Of a stretch of DNA of 47,217 nt, positions 38,017-47,060 are shown one piece after another. Origin of the DNA: Holophagaceae bacterium. GTDB lineage: Bacteria > Acidobacteriota > Holophagae > Holophagales > Holophagaceae. Below the pieces are notes generated by a model. It worked only from the letters and a program-made list of their open reading frames with translations, was not told the DNA's origin and did not search any database. Numbering within the stretch: the stretch's first letter is position 1; the number at the start of each line of letters is the position of its first letter. The position numbers and the translations under genes are program-made. Location of the stretch: assembly GCA_025363715.1 (NCBI GenBank), contig JANYLR010000017.1:1-47217 (forward strand), given 5' to 3'.

Positions 38017-40110
38017 CTACTTCAGCCCGCGCTTCTCCAGCAGCGGCCCCACCTTGGGATCGCGGCCGCGGAAGCGCTGGTAGAGCAGGGCCGGATCCTC
38101 GGTGCCCCCCTTGGCGAGTACCTCTGCGCGGAACTTGGCGGCGGTGGCCGCATCGAAGAGGTTGCCCTTCTCCTTGAAGGCCTGGAAGGCGTCGCTGTCC
38201 AGCACGGCGCTCCAGATGTAGCTGTAGTAGCCCGCCGCGTAGCCGCCCATGATGTGGTTGAAGTAGGGGCTGCGGTAGCGGGGCGGAATCTCCGCGATGA
38301 GCCCCCACTTGGCCAGGGAGGCTTTCTCGAAGGCGGCGGTGTCCTGGGGCTTGGTGGTCGTGAGCGTGTGCCAGTCCATGTCCAGCAGGGAGGCGGCCAT
38401 GTACTCCACCGTGGCGAAGCCCTGGCCGAAGGTGGCGGCCTTCTTCATCTTGGCCATCAACGCGTCGGGGATGACCTCGCCGGTCTTGTAGTGTTTGGCG
38501 TACAGCTTGAGCACTTCAGGCTCCATGGCCCAGTTCTCCATGACCTGGCTGGGCAGCTCCACGAAATCCCGGGGCGTGCCGGCGGTGCCACGGTAGCGCC
38601 CCTTGTAGAACAGGCCGTGCAGGCCGTGGCCAAACTCGTGGAAGAGCGTCCGCACCTCATCCGAAGTCAGCAGCGCGGGGCGATCGCCCGCGGGGGCCGT
38701 GAAGTTGCAGACGTTCACCACCACGGGGTCCACCTGCTTCCCATCCTTGAGCCAGGGGGAACGGTAGCTGCTCATCCAGGCGCCGCCCCGCTTGCCCGGG
38801 CGGGGGTGGTAGTCCACGTAGATCAGCCCCAGGTGCCGGCCATCCAGCTCCTGTACCTCGAAGCAGCGCACATCCTTCTGGTAGACCGGGATGCCCTGTA
38901 CCTCGGTGAAGGTGATGCCGTAGAGCTTCGAGGCCACGGCGAAGGCGCCCTGGCGCACGGCGTCGATGGCGAAGTAGGGCTTCACCGCCTCCTCGTCAAA
39001 GTCGTACTTGGCCTGCTTCACCTTCTCGGCGTAGTAGCGCCAGTCCCAGGGTTCGAGCTTCTGGCCCGGCAGGTCCTTGGCCATCATGGCCTGCAGCTCG
39101 GCGCGCTCCTTCTTGGCGACTTCGAGGGCGGGCTTCCAGATCTGGTCCAGGAGTCCGTAGACGCCCTGGGGATCCTTGGCCATGTTCTCTTCGAGCACGT
39201 AGTCGGCCCAGGTCTTGTAGCCCAGCAGCTGAGCCTTCTCCACTCGCAACGCCGCCACCCGGCTCACGATGGCGTTGGTATCGGTGTCGCCGCCCTGATT
39301 GCAGCGCTCCAGGTAGCCCGTGAGCAGGCGCTTCCGCAGCTCGCGGTTCTGGGCGTATTCGAGGAAGGGCCAGATGCTGGGGCCATCCAGGGTGAACAGC
39401 CACTTGCCCTCCTGCCCGGCCTTCTTCGCGGCAGCGGCGGCGGCCATACGCAGACCTTCGGGCAGGCCCGCGAGATCCGCGGGCTGATCGACCACCAGTT
39501 GGAAGGCCTTGGTGGCCTTCAGGAGCCGGTCGCCGAAGTCCACGCCATGCTTCGACTGCTCGGCATTGATGGCGCGCATCCGGACCTGCTGGTCCGGCGT
39601 CAGCGCGGCCCCGGCCCGGACGAAGCCCTTGTAGGTGCGCTCCAGCAGGCGCGCCTGGTCCGGCGCAAGCTTCAGTCCGGCGCGGGCTTCCCACACGGTC
39701 CGGACGCGTTGGAATAGCTTCGCGTTCAGATGGATATCATCGCGGTGGGCGGCCATGAGAGGCATGACCTCGCGGTTCACCGCCTGCAGCTTGGGCGTCG
39801 TTTCAGCCCCCATCAGATTGAAGAACACCGATCCCGCGCGGTCCAGGAACTGGCCGGACCGCTCCAGGGCCACGATGGTGTTCTCGAAGGTCGGGACTGC
39901 CTTGGCCTCCGCGATGAGCAGGATCTCGGCGGCCTGCTGCGCCATGCCCTCCTTCAGCGCGGGCAGGAAGTGTGCCTCCTTGATCTCGGCGAAGGGCGGC
40001 ACACCGAAGGGCGTCTTCCAGTCCGCGGAGAAGGGATTGGCCACGGGGGCCGGTTCGGCGGCGAGGGCGGGCAGGGTCATGAGGACGGCCAGAAGGGCAG
40101 CGGTGCGCAT
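38017..40110 (-). CDS. Exported M3-family zinc metallopeptidase (Dcp/oligopeptidase-like)
   Basis: The 697-aa protein has a signal peptide (MRTAALLAVLMTLPALAAEP) and the M3 zinc motif HEFGHGLHG with the downstream glutamate in the SQVMENW region. It follows dipeptidyl carboxypeptidase/oligopeptidase A along its length (PFAEIKEAHFLPALKEGM, then GLIYVDYHPRPGKRGGAWM). It would trim peptides in the periplasm. The ATG at 40110 follows GGAG by six bases; frames open further upstream (40134, 40227) lack good signals. Confidence 0.93.
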   Translation of the reverse strand: MRTAALLAVLMTLPALAAEPAPVANPFSADWKTPFGVPPFAEIKEAHFLPALKEGMAQQAAEILLIAEAKAVPTFENTIVALERSGQFLDRAGSVFFNLMGAETTPKLQAVNREVMPLMAAHRDDIHLNAKLFQRVRTVWEARAGLKLAPDQARLLERTYKGFVRAGAALTPDQQVRMRAINAEQSKHGVDFGDRLLKATKAFQLVVDQPADLAGLPEGLRMAAAAAAKKAGQEGKWLFTLDGPSIWPFLEYAQNRELRKRLLTGYLERCNQGGDTDTNAIVSRVAALRVEKAQLLGYKTWADYVLEENMAKDPQGVYGLLDQIWKPALEVAKKERAELQAMMAKDLPGQKLEPWDWRYYAEKVKQAKYDFDEEAVKPYFAIDAVRQGAFAVASKLYGITFTEVQGIPVYQKDVRCFEVQELDGRHLGLIYVDYHPRPGKRGGAWMSSYRSPWLKDGKQVDPVVVNVCNFTAPAGDRPALLTSDEVRTLFHEFGHGLHGLFYKGRYRGTAGTPRDFVELPSQVMENWAMEPEVLKLYAKHYKTGEVIPDALMAKMKKAATFGQGFATVEYMAASLLDMDWHTLTTTKPQDTAAFEKASLAKWGLIAEIPPRYRSPYFNHIMGGYAAGYYSYIWSAVLDSDAFQAFKEKGNLFDAATAAKFRAEVLAKGGTEDPALLYQRFRGRDPKVGPLLEKRGLK

Positions 40111-40277
40111 GGAGGCTCCAGTGGATGCATTCATCACCCTAGCATCATCATACGAGGCAATCCAGTCCACCCCGTTGCTCGAGAATATAATTGAAGAAAT
40201 TCTTTGAATTGTTTCCATCGGGCCCATGCTGGGAACTGGGCCGGAATCCTCATTGACCAGGCCCGGAAAGAAAACCC

Positions 40278-40415
40278 ATGTCCAATGACAAGAAGCCCAA
40301 GAAAGCCAAACCCGCCGTCGTCCACGGCGCCACCAACCGGGGCACCGGGCTGGCCGGCAAGCTGGCCGAACCCGTCAAATCATCGCCACTTTCGCCCGCC
40401 AAAAAGAAGAAGTAG
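40278..40415 (+). CDS. 45-aa basic protein
   Basis: A short frame encodes MSNDKKPKKAKPAVVHGATN followed by RGTGLAGKLAEPVKSSPLSP and AKKKK. It is very lysine-rich and probably disordered, with GGAAAG about eight bases before the ATG. Such small Lys/Ala/Pro proteins are common companions of DNA or RNA in bacteria, but I do not recognise a family. The frame is short and could be coincidental, though the codon pattern matches that of the genome, and a terminator-like hairpin follows. Confidence 0.55.
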   Translation: MSNDKKPKKAKPAVVHGATNRGTGLAGKLAEPVKSSPLSPAKKKK

Positions 40416-40427
40416 CACCCCGCCACG

Positions 40428-40464
40428 AGAAGCAGGGGCCGCCGGCAAGGCAGCCCCTACTTCT
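40428..40464 (+). terminator. Bidirectional terminator between the 45-aa gene and the S9 peptidase
   Basis: AGAAGCAGGGGC (40428-40439) pairs with GCCCCTACTTCT (40453-40464) with one mismatch, followed by TTGTTCC. It overlaps the end of the S9 peptidase gene. Confidence 0.5.
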
Positions 40465-42532
40465 TGTTCCCGAACGCCAGATTCCGCACCAGATCCTCGG
40501 TCTTCCAGGGGGCGGCCCCGCCACCCAGGTACTTCTGGAACCACTCAAGGTGGGCATTGTAGTAGACGGGCATGGATTTCAGGTTGTCCGGCCAGTGGCC
40601 ATCGTTCTTGAAAACGATGAGGCGGCTGGGCACGCCCATCTCCTGCAGGCCCGTGAAGAACTGCAGGCTCTGGGTGTAGGGCACGCGGTAGTCCCGCTCG
40701 CCGGTGATGACCAGGCAGGGGGTCTTGAAAGCCTTCACGTGACCGCTGGGATTCATCCGGTCGTAGTTGGCGGCCTGGTCCCAGGGCGTGCCCGTGAGGT
40801 CGTGCTCCGCAAACCACAGCTCCTCGGTGGCGCCGTGCATGGAGCGCAGGTCGTACACGCCCATCATGGCGGCCAGGGCCTTGAAGCGGGTGGTGTGGCC
40901 TTCGAGCCACATCATGGCGTAGCCGCCCCAGCTCCAGCCCATGGCGCCCATGCGGTCCTTGTCCACGTAGGGCAGGGCCGCCAGGTGATCGGCCACCTGC
41001 TCGATATCGGTCATGACCTTGCCGTTCCAGTCGCCGCTGATGGCATCCGTGAAGGCCTGGCCGTAGCCCGTGGAGCCATGGGGATTCGGGAAGGCCACGA
41101 TGTAGCCCGCGCCAGGATAGACCTGCCAGTCGCCCCGCAGGGTATCGGACCACATCATCTGCGGACCGCCGTGCACGTTCAGGATCAGCGGGTACTTCTT
41201 CGCGGGATCGAAGCCGTGGGGCTTCACCAGGAAGACGTGGATATCCCTGCCGTCGGCGCCCTTCACGGAGAACTCTTCCGCCGGCCGGAGGTCGACATCA
41301 TCGGCCACGGCCTGGTTGAAGGAGGTGAGGCGCCGCAGTTCCTTCCCGGCGAAAGCGTAACGCCAGATCTCGGCGGGCTCGCCCACCCGGGTCTTGGTGA
41401 GGTAGACGGCCTTCTCATCCGGGCTCAGCACGAACTCCTTGATGCTCTGCCCCTCCAGCATGCGGGCGGTCTTCCCGGTGGCCACCTCCACCCGGAACAG
41501 GGGCCAGCGGCCCTTCTCCTGCACCGTGAACCAGAGCGCCTTGCCGTCGCCGGACCAGCGGAAGGCCTCCACCCAGTTGTCGATGGCTTCGGTGAGGACC
41601 TTGCGGGTCTTCGCGACCCGGTCATAGACCGCCAGACGGAAGCGATCGGATTCGTGGCCAGCCTTGGCCTGCAGCTTGTAGGCGATGAAGCGGCCATCGG
41701 GCGAGTACTTCGGATCCTGATCGGCGGCGGGGTTATCCCCCGTGATGCGCCGGGGCGTGCGGTCCCCTTCCAGGGAAATGAGGAAGAGATCCTGGTTCGT
41801 GCTGCGGGCCGGCATGGGATCGGTGTTCGTGGTGACGCAGACCTCCTTGCCATCGGGGCTCAGGTCCCAGCTCTGCCAGAAGCCCGGGTAGTCCTGCTTG
41901 CCGGAGGTGATGGCCTCCACCTTGCCTTCGAAGGTCGCCGTGAACAGGTGGGCGTACTGGAAGTCGCGCCACTCGGTCCAGTGGCGGTAGAGCAGGGAAT
42001 CCGCGAGGTGGGCCTGCACGGGACCGCTCTCCAGCTTGCCGGCCAGCTCCTTCTGTTTGGCGCCATCCGCCATGGCCTCCGGGAAGACCGAGGCTTCGAA
42101 GAACACCCCCTTCCCGTCTGGCCCGAGCTTGGGCGAGCCCACGCCTGCCTCGAAGGCGGTCAGCTTCCGCGCCTCACCGCCATTGGCGTCCAGGGCCCAG
42201 AGCTGGCTGCCGCCTTCCCGGTTCGACAGGAAGTAGAGCGTCTTTCCATCCTTCGACCACTGGGGCGCGGTGTCAGCCTTGCCAGAGAAGGTGAGCTGCT
42301 TCGTCGCGCCGCTCGCCACCTCCAGTACCCAGAGTTGGGTGCTCCGCTTGGCGGCCTTCAGATCCTGGGTGGATACCTCGAACGCCAGCCTGCTGCCGTC
42401 CGGGCTCAGGGCCAGGTGCTGCAGGCCCTTCAGCCGGTAGAGGTCCTCGATGTGGAAGGCCCGCTTCTCCGTCGCCGCCAGGGGCAGGACGATGACAAGG
42501 ACCGGGAAAAGGAACCGCTGGAGCAGGGACAC
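40457..42532 (-). CDS. Exported S9-family prolyl oligopeptidase-type peptidase
   Basis: The 691-aa protein has a signal peptide (SLLQRFLFPVLVIVLPLAAT), a beta-propeller of WD-like repeats (LSPDGSRLAFEV, SPDGRFIAYKL, LSPDEKAVYLTK) and a C-terminal alpha/beta hydrolase domain with Ser in GWSWGGYAMM, Asp in ERDYRVP and His in NDGHWP. It would cleave short peptides, often acting as a dipeptidyl or acylaminoacyl peptidase. The GTG at 42532 has GGAGG five bases upstream and starts the signal peptide; the frame runs open to 42601. It is a likely peptide-scavenging partner of the M3 enzyme. Confidence 0.92.
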   Translation of the reverse strand: MSLLQRFLFPVLVIVLPLAATEKRAFHIEDLYRLKGLQHLALSPDGSRLAFEVSTQDLKAAKRSTQLWVLEVASGATKQLTFSGKADTAPQWSKDGKTLYFLSNREGGSQLWALDANGGEARKLTAFEAGVGSPKLGPDGKGVFFEASVFPEAMADGAKQKELAGKLESGPVQAHLADSLLYRHWTEWRDFQYAHLFTATFEGKVEAITSGKQDYPGFWQSWDLSPDGKEVCVTTNTDPMPARSTNQDLFLISLEGDRTPRRITGDNPAADQDPKYSPDGRFIAYKLQAKAGHESDRFRLAVYDRVAKTRKVLTEAIDNWVEAFRWSGDGKALWFTVQEKGRWPLFRVEVATGKTARMLEGQSIKEFVLSPDEKAVYLTKTRVGEPAEIWRYAFAGKELRRLTSFNQAVADDVDLRPAEEFSVKGADGRDIHVFLVKPHGFDPAKKYPLILNVHGGPQMMWSDTLRGDWQVYPGAGYIVAFPNPHGSTGYGQAFTDAISGDWNGKVMTDIEQVADHLAALPYVDKDRMGAMGWSWGGYAMMWLEGHTTRFKALAAMMGVYDLRSMHGATEELWFAEHDLTGTPWDQAANYDRMNPSGHVKAFKTPCLVITGERDYRVPYTQSLQFFTGLQEMGVPSRLIVFKNDGHWPDNLKSMPVYYNAHLEWFQKYLGGGAAPWKTEDLVRNLAFGNKK

Positions 42533-42640
42533 GATGGCCTCCGAACATGAACCCCAGGATCGCACAGCGGCGGGGGAGTCGACGGCCCGGCTGGCCGACA
42601 TCGGCCCCCGGAGCCGTGGGTTGGAAACGGCAGAATTCGA

Positions 42641-43699
42641 TCAGTGGGCAGGAACGAAGATCTCCGCGATGACTGGGCGATGGTCAGAGGCTTCCCCGTT
42701 GCCCGTCCAGCAGCGGCCGGACCGGAGCCCGGGGCTCAGCATGATGTGATCGATCCGCATCCACGATGTCCTGGGCAGCCAGGGCAGCCTGCCCCGGAGC
42801 AGGAAGTGGCCATAGGTGAAGCCATAGCCCCGCCCTCCCTGGCTGAAGGAGTTGTGCAGCCTCGCCTCCTTCAGCGCCCTGCAGGCCAGCGAGCCATCGG
42901 GCGAGTTCAGGTCGCCGGCGAGAATGATCGCGCCGCGTTCCTGGCGCACCAGCTCGGCCACCCGTGCGGCCTGCAGAAAACGGCGCTCCACATTCTCCTG
43001 GAGATCCTGGATGGATTCATCGATACGCCCGGGGTGTTTCCGGACGACCCTCAGGGCATTGAGACCTTCCCGGGGCGTCAGCAGGTGGACATTGTAGAGC
43101 GCGATGGAGGTCGCGCCGAACTGCAGCCGGGTCCGGACCGCGAATTCCTGCTCCACGGGGAGCGAGGGCGAGCAGGCCTCAGGCCTGCCAAGGGGCCACC
43201 GGCTGGCAATCACGTACTGTCCGTACGAGCGCACATGCCAGTCCCGGAAGAAGGCCCCCAAAGGTCCCTTCATCGTGTATTCGACATCCTGGAGAAACAC
43301 CACATCAGGCCGGTAGCGGACCAGGTCGCTGATCAGGGCGGCCAAGTCCCGACGACCATACTTGATGTTGCAGGTCATGACCCGCAGGGTCCCACCGCCC
43401 TGAGCGGCTGCCTGATGGGGGCGGAAGGCCCAGTGGAAACCCATGATCGGCCCGCAGACCCAGAGGCCGTAGAGGACCAGGACCCAGCTCCAGCGCCGGG
43501 CGAACTTCATGGCGAAGGGGGCCAGCAGGATGACCGGAACCAGCCACAGGGCCTGGGGCAGGTAGAGGTTGAAGGCGCCCAGCCACCACCGATCGGGACC
43601 GAGCCCATTCAGCACGGTGATCAGGGCGAGGAAGAGGCCGTAGGCAAGAATGAGGCCCCGCACCCAGACGGAGGGCTTCCCTAGGGGTCCAGTGGTCAT
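42641..43699 (-). CDS. Membrane-anchored endonuclease/exonuclease/phosphatase-family protein
   Basis: The 352-aa protein has about three N-terminal transmembrane helices (LILAYGLFLALITVLNGLG; LPQALWLVPVILLAPFAM; WVLVLYGLWVCG) followed by an EEP domain: VMTCNIKYGRR, VFLQDVEY, YNVHLL, LAGDLNSPDG and the final SDHRPVIAE. Members hydrolyse phosphodiesters of nucleic acids or lipids; a domain facing the periplasm would fit a secreted nuclease or phospholipase-like role. The start at 43699 is provisional because no good ribosome-binding site is seen. Confidence 0.85.
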   Translation of the reverse strand: MTTGPLGKPSVWVRGLILAYGLFLALITVLNGLGPDRWWLGAFNLYLPQALWLVPVILLAPFAMKFARRWSWVLVLYGLWVCGPIMGFHWAFRPHQAAAQGGGTLRVMTCNIKYGRRDLAALISDLVRYRPDVVFLQDVEYTMKGPLGAFFRDWHVRSYGQYVIASRWPLGRPEACSPSLPVEQEFAVRTRLQFGATSIALYNVHLLTPREGLNALRVVRKHPGRIDESIQDLQENVERRFLQAARVAELVRQERGAIILAGDLNSPDGSLACRALKEARLHNSFSQGGRGYGFTYGHFLLRGRLPWLPRTSWMRIDHIMLSPGLRSGRCWTGNGEASDHRPVIAEIFVPAH

Positions 43700-43813
43700 G
43701 CGCAAGAACTCAAGGAGGCCTGCCGGAGATCGTTTGCGAGCACGGCACCAGCATACCTGATGCACGGGCGGGGGCGTTCCCCGTGCTTTCGCCTCGCCTT
43801 GCTATCCTGGACC

Positions 43814-45247
43814 ATGCTGAATCCCGTCCTTCCCGATGTCCCCCCCGGCCGCGGGATCTTCTGCAACCGGACGCTGAACCTGCGCTCGGTACGGGCCATC
43901 GGCTACGACATGGACTACACCCTGGTGGACTACCGGGTGGACGCCTTCGAGCGCATGGTCCACGCCCAGGCCCAGGAACGCCTGGCCGCCGAGGGCTGGC
44001 CCATGGCGGGGCTCGACTTCGATGGCGCCATGGTGACCCGGGGACTGGTGATCGACACGGAGCTGGGCAACCTGGTGAAGGCCGATCGCTTCGGCTTCGT
44101 GAAGCGGGCCATGCACGGCACCCGGATGCTGGAATTCACCGAGCAGAAGAAAGCCTACGCCCAGACCCTGGTGGATCTTTCTGAATCCCGCTGGGTCTTC
44201 CTGAACACCCTGTTCTCCCTTTCGGAGGGCTGCCTCTACGCCCAGGCCGTGGATCTACTGGACCGGGGCGCCCTGCCCCGTCCCTTCGAGTACGGCAGCC
44301 TCTACCGGCACGTGCGCGCGGGCGTGGACGCCCAGCACATGGAAGGCCACCTGAAAGCCGAGATCGCGGCCGCACCTGAGCGCTACGTGGTGCAGGATCC
44401 CGAGGCCGCCCTGGCCCTGCTGGACCAGAAGGCGGCCGGGAAGAAGCTTCTGCTCATCACCAATTCGGAGTGGAGCTTCACGTCGAAGATGATGACCCAT
44501 GCCTATGATCGGCACCTGCCCGGGGACATGACCTGGCGCCAGCTCTTCGATCTGGTGATCGTCTCGGCCCGCAAGCCCGCCTTCTTCACGGAAACCGGCC
44601 CCTTCTTCGAGGTGGTGGACGAAAGCGGCCTGTTGCGGCCCGTGACGGGCCCCCTGCAACCGGGCGGCATCTACCTGGGGGGCTGTGCCGCCCAGGTGGA
44701 GCGGGACCTGGGCATCTCCGGCGACGAGCTGCTCTACGTGGGCGACCACATGTTCGGCGATGTGCACGTGAGCAAGCGCACCCTCAGCTGGCGCACGGCC
44801 CTGGTGCTCCGCGAGCTGGAGGGGGAAGTCTCCGCCCTGGAGGCCTACCGGCTTACGGAGCTCTGCCTCATGGAGCGGATGCGGGCCAAGGAGGAACTGG
44901 AGACCCGGCTCTCCCGGGCCCGCCTGGCCCTCCAGCGACTGCATGCGGGCTACGGCCCTGCTTCAGGCGCGGACGCGACCACCCTGGAGGCGAGGGTCCA
45001 CGACCTACGTGGCCAGCTCCTGGCCCTCGACGCGGAGATCGCACCCCTGGCCAAGGCCGGCGGCGAGCTGACCAATGCGCGCTGGGGCCTGCTCACCCGG
45101 GCCGGCAACGACAAGAGCCACCTCACCCGCCAGATCGAGCGCTACGCCGATATCTACACCAGCCGCGTCTCGAACTTCCTGCACGCCACGCCCTACGCCT
45201 ACTTCCGCTCCCCTCGGGGGAGCCTGCCGCACGATCCGGTGAGTTGA
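43814..45247 (+). CDS. HAD-IG family 5'-nucleotidase (purine nucleotidase type)
   Basis: The 477-aa protein has the HAD nucleophile GYDMDYTLVDYRVDAF (DxDxT) and GDHMFGDVHVSK as the C-terminal aspartate motif, with the long inserted region typical of HAD-IG (cytosolic IMP/GMP-specific 5'-nucleotidase) proteins. It would dephosphorylate purine nucleotides. A coiled stretch (MRAKEELETRLSRARLALQR) lies in the C-terminal third. The start at 43814 is provisional; an upstream ATG at 43760 is in frame. It is divergent from the EEP gene. Confidence 0.9.
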   Translation: MLNPVLPDVPPGRGIFCNRTLNLRSVRAIGYDMDYTLVDYRVDAFERMVHAQAQERLAAEGWPMAGLDFDGAMVTRGLVIDTELGNLVKADRFGFVKRAMHGTRMLEFTEQKKAYAQTLVDLSESRWVFLNTLFSLSEGCLYAQAVDLLDRGALPRPFEYGSLYRHVRAGVDAQHMEGHLKAEIAAAPERYVVQDPEAALALLDQKAAGKKLLLITNSEWSFTSKMMTHAYDRHLPGDMTWRQLFDLVIVSARKPAFFTETGPFFEVVDESGLLRPVTGPLQPGGIYLGGCAAQVERDLGISGDELLYVGDHMFGDVHVSKRTLSWRTALVLRELEGEVSALEAYRLTELCLMERMRAKEELETRLSRARLALQRLHAGYGPASGADATTLEARVHDLRGQLLALDAEIAPLAKAGGELTNARWGLLTRAGNDKSHLTRQIERYADIYTSRVSNFLHATPYAYFRSPRGSLPHDPVS

Positions 45248-45272
45248 TTCACCGGAGGGAAAGCGGCCTAGC

Positions 45273-46673
45273 CTACTTCGTCGCGTACACCGTCACGCCG
45301 TAGTGCTCCTGGTCCCAGGGCGGATCGCTGTTCCAGTGGCCGTAGGCATGGCTGTTGTCGGTCTTGAACCGCAGGGTGTAGGTGCCCTTGGGCAGGCTCA
45401 CCAGCTCGTCGGCCTCGCGGTTCTTGGTGGCGCCACCCGCGTGATGGGAGCGGCCCCGATCCATGGACCAGACACGCTTGCCGGCGGGATCTTCGATCCA
45501 GGCCTCGTCGGCCATCTCGTCGCCGGTCCCCTCGCCCACGGCATAGACGCGCACGGCCTGGGCCGTGGCGAGGGTGAAGGCCACCTTGCGATCCTCGTCA
45601 TTGCCCACGCGCACCGCCTCGCCCAGCACCGTCCAGGCCAGGGGCTTGGACTGGGAGACTGCCGCCAGATCCGCGTCGGCCGGAACGGAAAGGGTCAGGC
45701 CGTACAGCCCGGGGTCGCAGGGGGGCGCGGCGTTCCAGTCGGCGGGGGAGTGGGTGTCGTCGGTGATGAAGGTGGCCTCGTAGTCCCCGGCCGGCAGCTG
45801 GATGGTCTCCACCTGGCGGCGGTTCTTCCGGGCCCCGCCGGCGTACTGGGACTTGTCCATGCTCATCTCCCAGACCCGGGCGCGGCTGCGAGCCTCGGTG
45901 ATCCAGCCGTAGTCATGCATGGAGCGGCCGCTGCCTTCGCCGGCCGCGTAGACGTGCAGGGTGATGGTCTTGCGCACATGGAAGGCCTGGGCCCAGTGGC
46001 CGTTGTCCGTGGTGGCGGACAGGCTCGCCACGATGTTCTTCCAGCGCAGGGGGGCCTCGAAGGTGGTCACTTCCGAGGGCTGGCCGTCCGGCAGGTAGAT
46101 CTCCAGTCCGTAGTTCCCCACCTGCTCCCGCCAGTGGCGCTGCAGGCTGGACTCATCGGCCCCGATGGCCGCCAGGAAGCCCCGGGGCCGTTCGGTGGCT
46201 TTGGCCTGGAGGTCCCGACGATCGATGTTCCGGTTCCACTGGGCCAGCAGCAGGCTCTGACCGAAGCCGTGGTTGGCGAAGTAGGCCTCGTAGCTCCCCG
46301 CGGGCAGATCCAGGTAGCGGTCCGCCACCCGGTACTCCCAGTTCCGCTTGGTGTTCGAGCCGTCCATCTGCCAGACCACCTCGCGGGTGGTGGCGTTCAG
46401 GATCCAGCCATAGGCGAAGAGCGGGTTTTCTCGGGAGCGATGGAGAATCTGGCGCAGGCCACCGCCCCGGGCGTAGACGTGGACCTTCATGGGCCGGGGC
46501 AGGGTGAAGCCCTGTTGGCGCACCTCGGCGGTTTCGAACCCGTGCAGGGCCACGATGCGGGGCTCCGCGCTGCGGAGGGCCGCCGGAGCGAAGGTGGCCA
46601 GAAGAACAAAGAGGACCACGGCATGGACCGTCCGGATCAGGGCGGCACTTTCGGACAGGAGGAAGGGCAGCAT
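45273..46673 (-). CDS. Secreted protein with three related repeat domains, function unknown
   Basis: The 466-aa protein has an N-terminal hydrophobic signal (HAVVLFVLLATFAPAALRSA) and three copies of a domain of roughly 110-130 residues. Each contains a Y/AWI..., VW.MD segment, then LPAG.Y.A.F..D and, in copies 2 and 3, SH...W followed by a YGLTL/YGVTV strand. Copies 2 and 3 also share AGGARKNR / AGGATKNR. It looks like a repeated beta-sandwich on the cell surface or in the periplasm. I do not recognise a named family. It is convergent with the HAD-IG gene. Confidence 0.8.
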   Translation of the reverse strand: MLPFLLSESAALIRTVHAVVLFVLLATFAPAALRSAEPRIVALHGFETAEVRQQGFTLPRPMKVHVYARGGGLRQILHRSRENPLFAYGWILNATTREVVWQMDGSNTKRNWEYRVADRYLDLPAGSYEAYFANHGFGQSLLLAQWNRNIDRRDLQAKATERPRGFLAAIGADESSLQRHWREQVGNYGLEIYLPDGQPSEVTTFEAPLRWKNIVASLSATTDNGHWAQAFHVRKTITLHVYAAGEGSGRSMHDYGWITEARSRARVWEMSMDKSQYAGGARKNRRQVETIQLPAGDYEATFITDDTHSPADWNAAPPCDPGLYGLTLSVPADADLAAVSQSKPLAWTVLGEAVRVGNDEDRKVAFTLATAQAVRVYAVGEGTGDEMADEAWIEDPAGKRVWSMDRGRSHHAGGATKNREADELVSLPKGTYTLRFKTDNSHAYGHWNSDPPWDQEHYGVTVYATK

Positions 46674-46825
46674 GGGAACCCCGGGGAATGGTTCCAAGCT
46701 AACCCTCCGCTGGGCAGAGTCAGGCGAGGATCGGCGAACGGCGGGCGCCTACCGGTGAACGGGTGCTTGGGGCTCCCAACCCAACCTGGAGAGGGGAGTC
46801 AAACTTGGACACTCCGGTTTTCCGG
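46674..46825 (+). other. Intergenic sequence before the ACAGAGGACACAGA repeat
   Basis: No gene is evident. A small CCGG-containing palindrome (CCGGTTTTCCGG) lies at about 46814. Confidence 0.4.
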
Positions 46826-47060
46826 AAAAAGCAGGAACACAGAGGACACAGAATTCCCACAGAGGACACAGAGAAAAGCGCTGATCGAAGAAGCCCTGCG
46901 GGCGCCAGCAGAGCACGAATCTGCTCCGTCCCACCCTCAGGCCATCCGTTTGCGGCCCGGATGGCCCGTACTGGAGCGCCAGGGCCGGTCTTCGTGCCCT
47001 TGGTCTTGCTCTTCATTTGTGTCCTTCGTGGAAGTAAAGAAGGCCCTCCATGAAGCCGAG
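46826..47060 (+). repeat. Repeat of the CACAGAGGACACAGA type
   Basis: CACAGAGGACACAGA occurs twice in direct orientation (46838-46852 and 46858-46872). About 120-150 bases later TTCGTGCCCTTGG and TTTGTGTCCTTCGTGG (46991-47033) appear in the opposite sense. This left-and-right pair of ACAGAGG and CTTCGTGG tracts is a known style of bacterial intergenic repeat found in many phyla. It encodes spurious peptides in several frames and no convincing gene. Confidence 0.6.

Noticed and set aside
40184..40212. TATAAT at 40186 as a promoter for the 45-aa gene, and the AATT-rich palindrome beside it
   Set aside because: No matching -35 at the right distance, and the palindrome has several mismatches.
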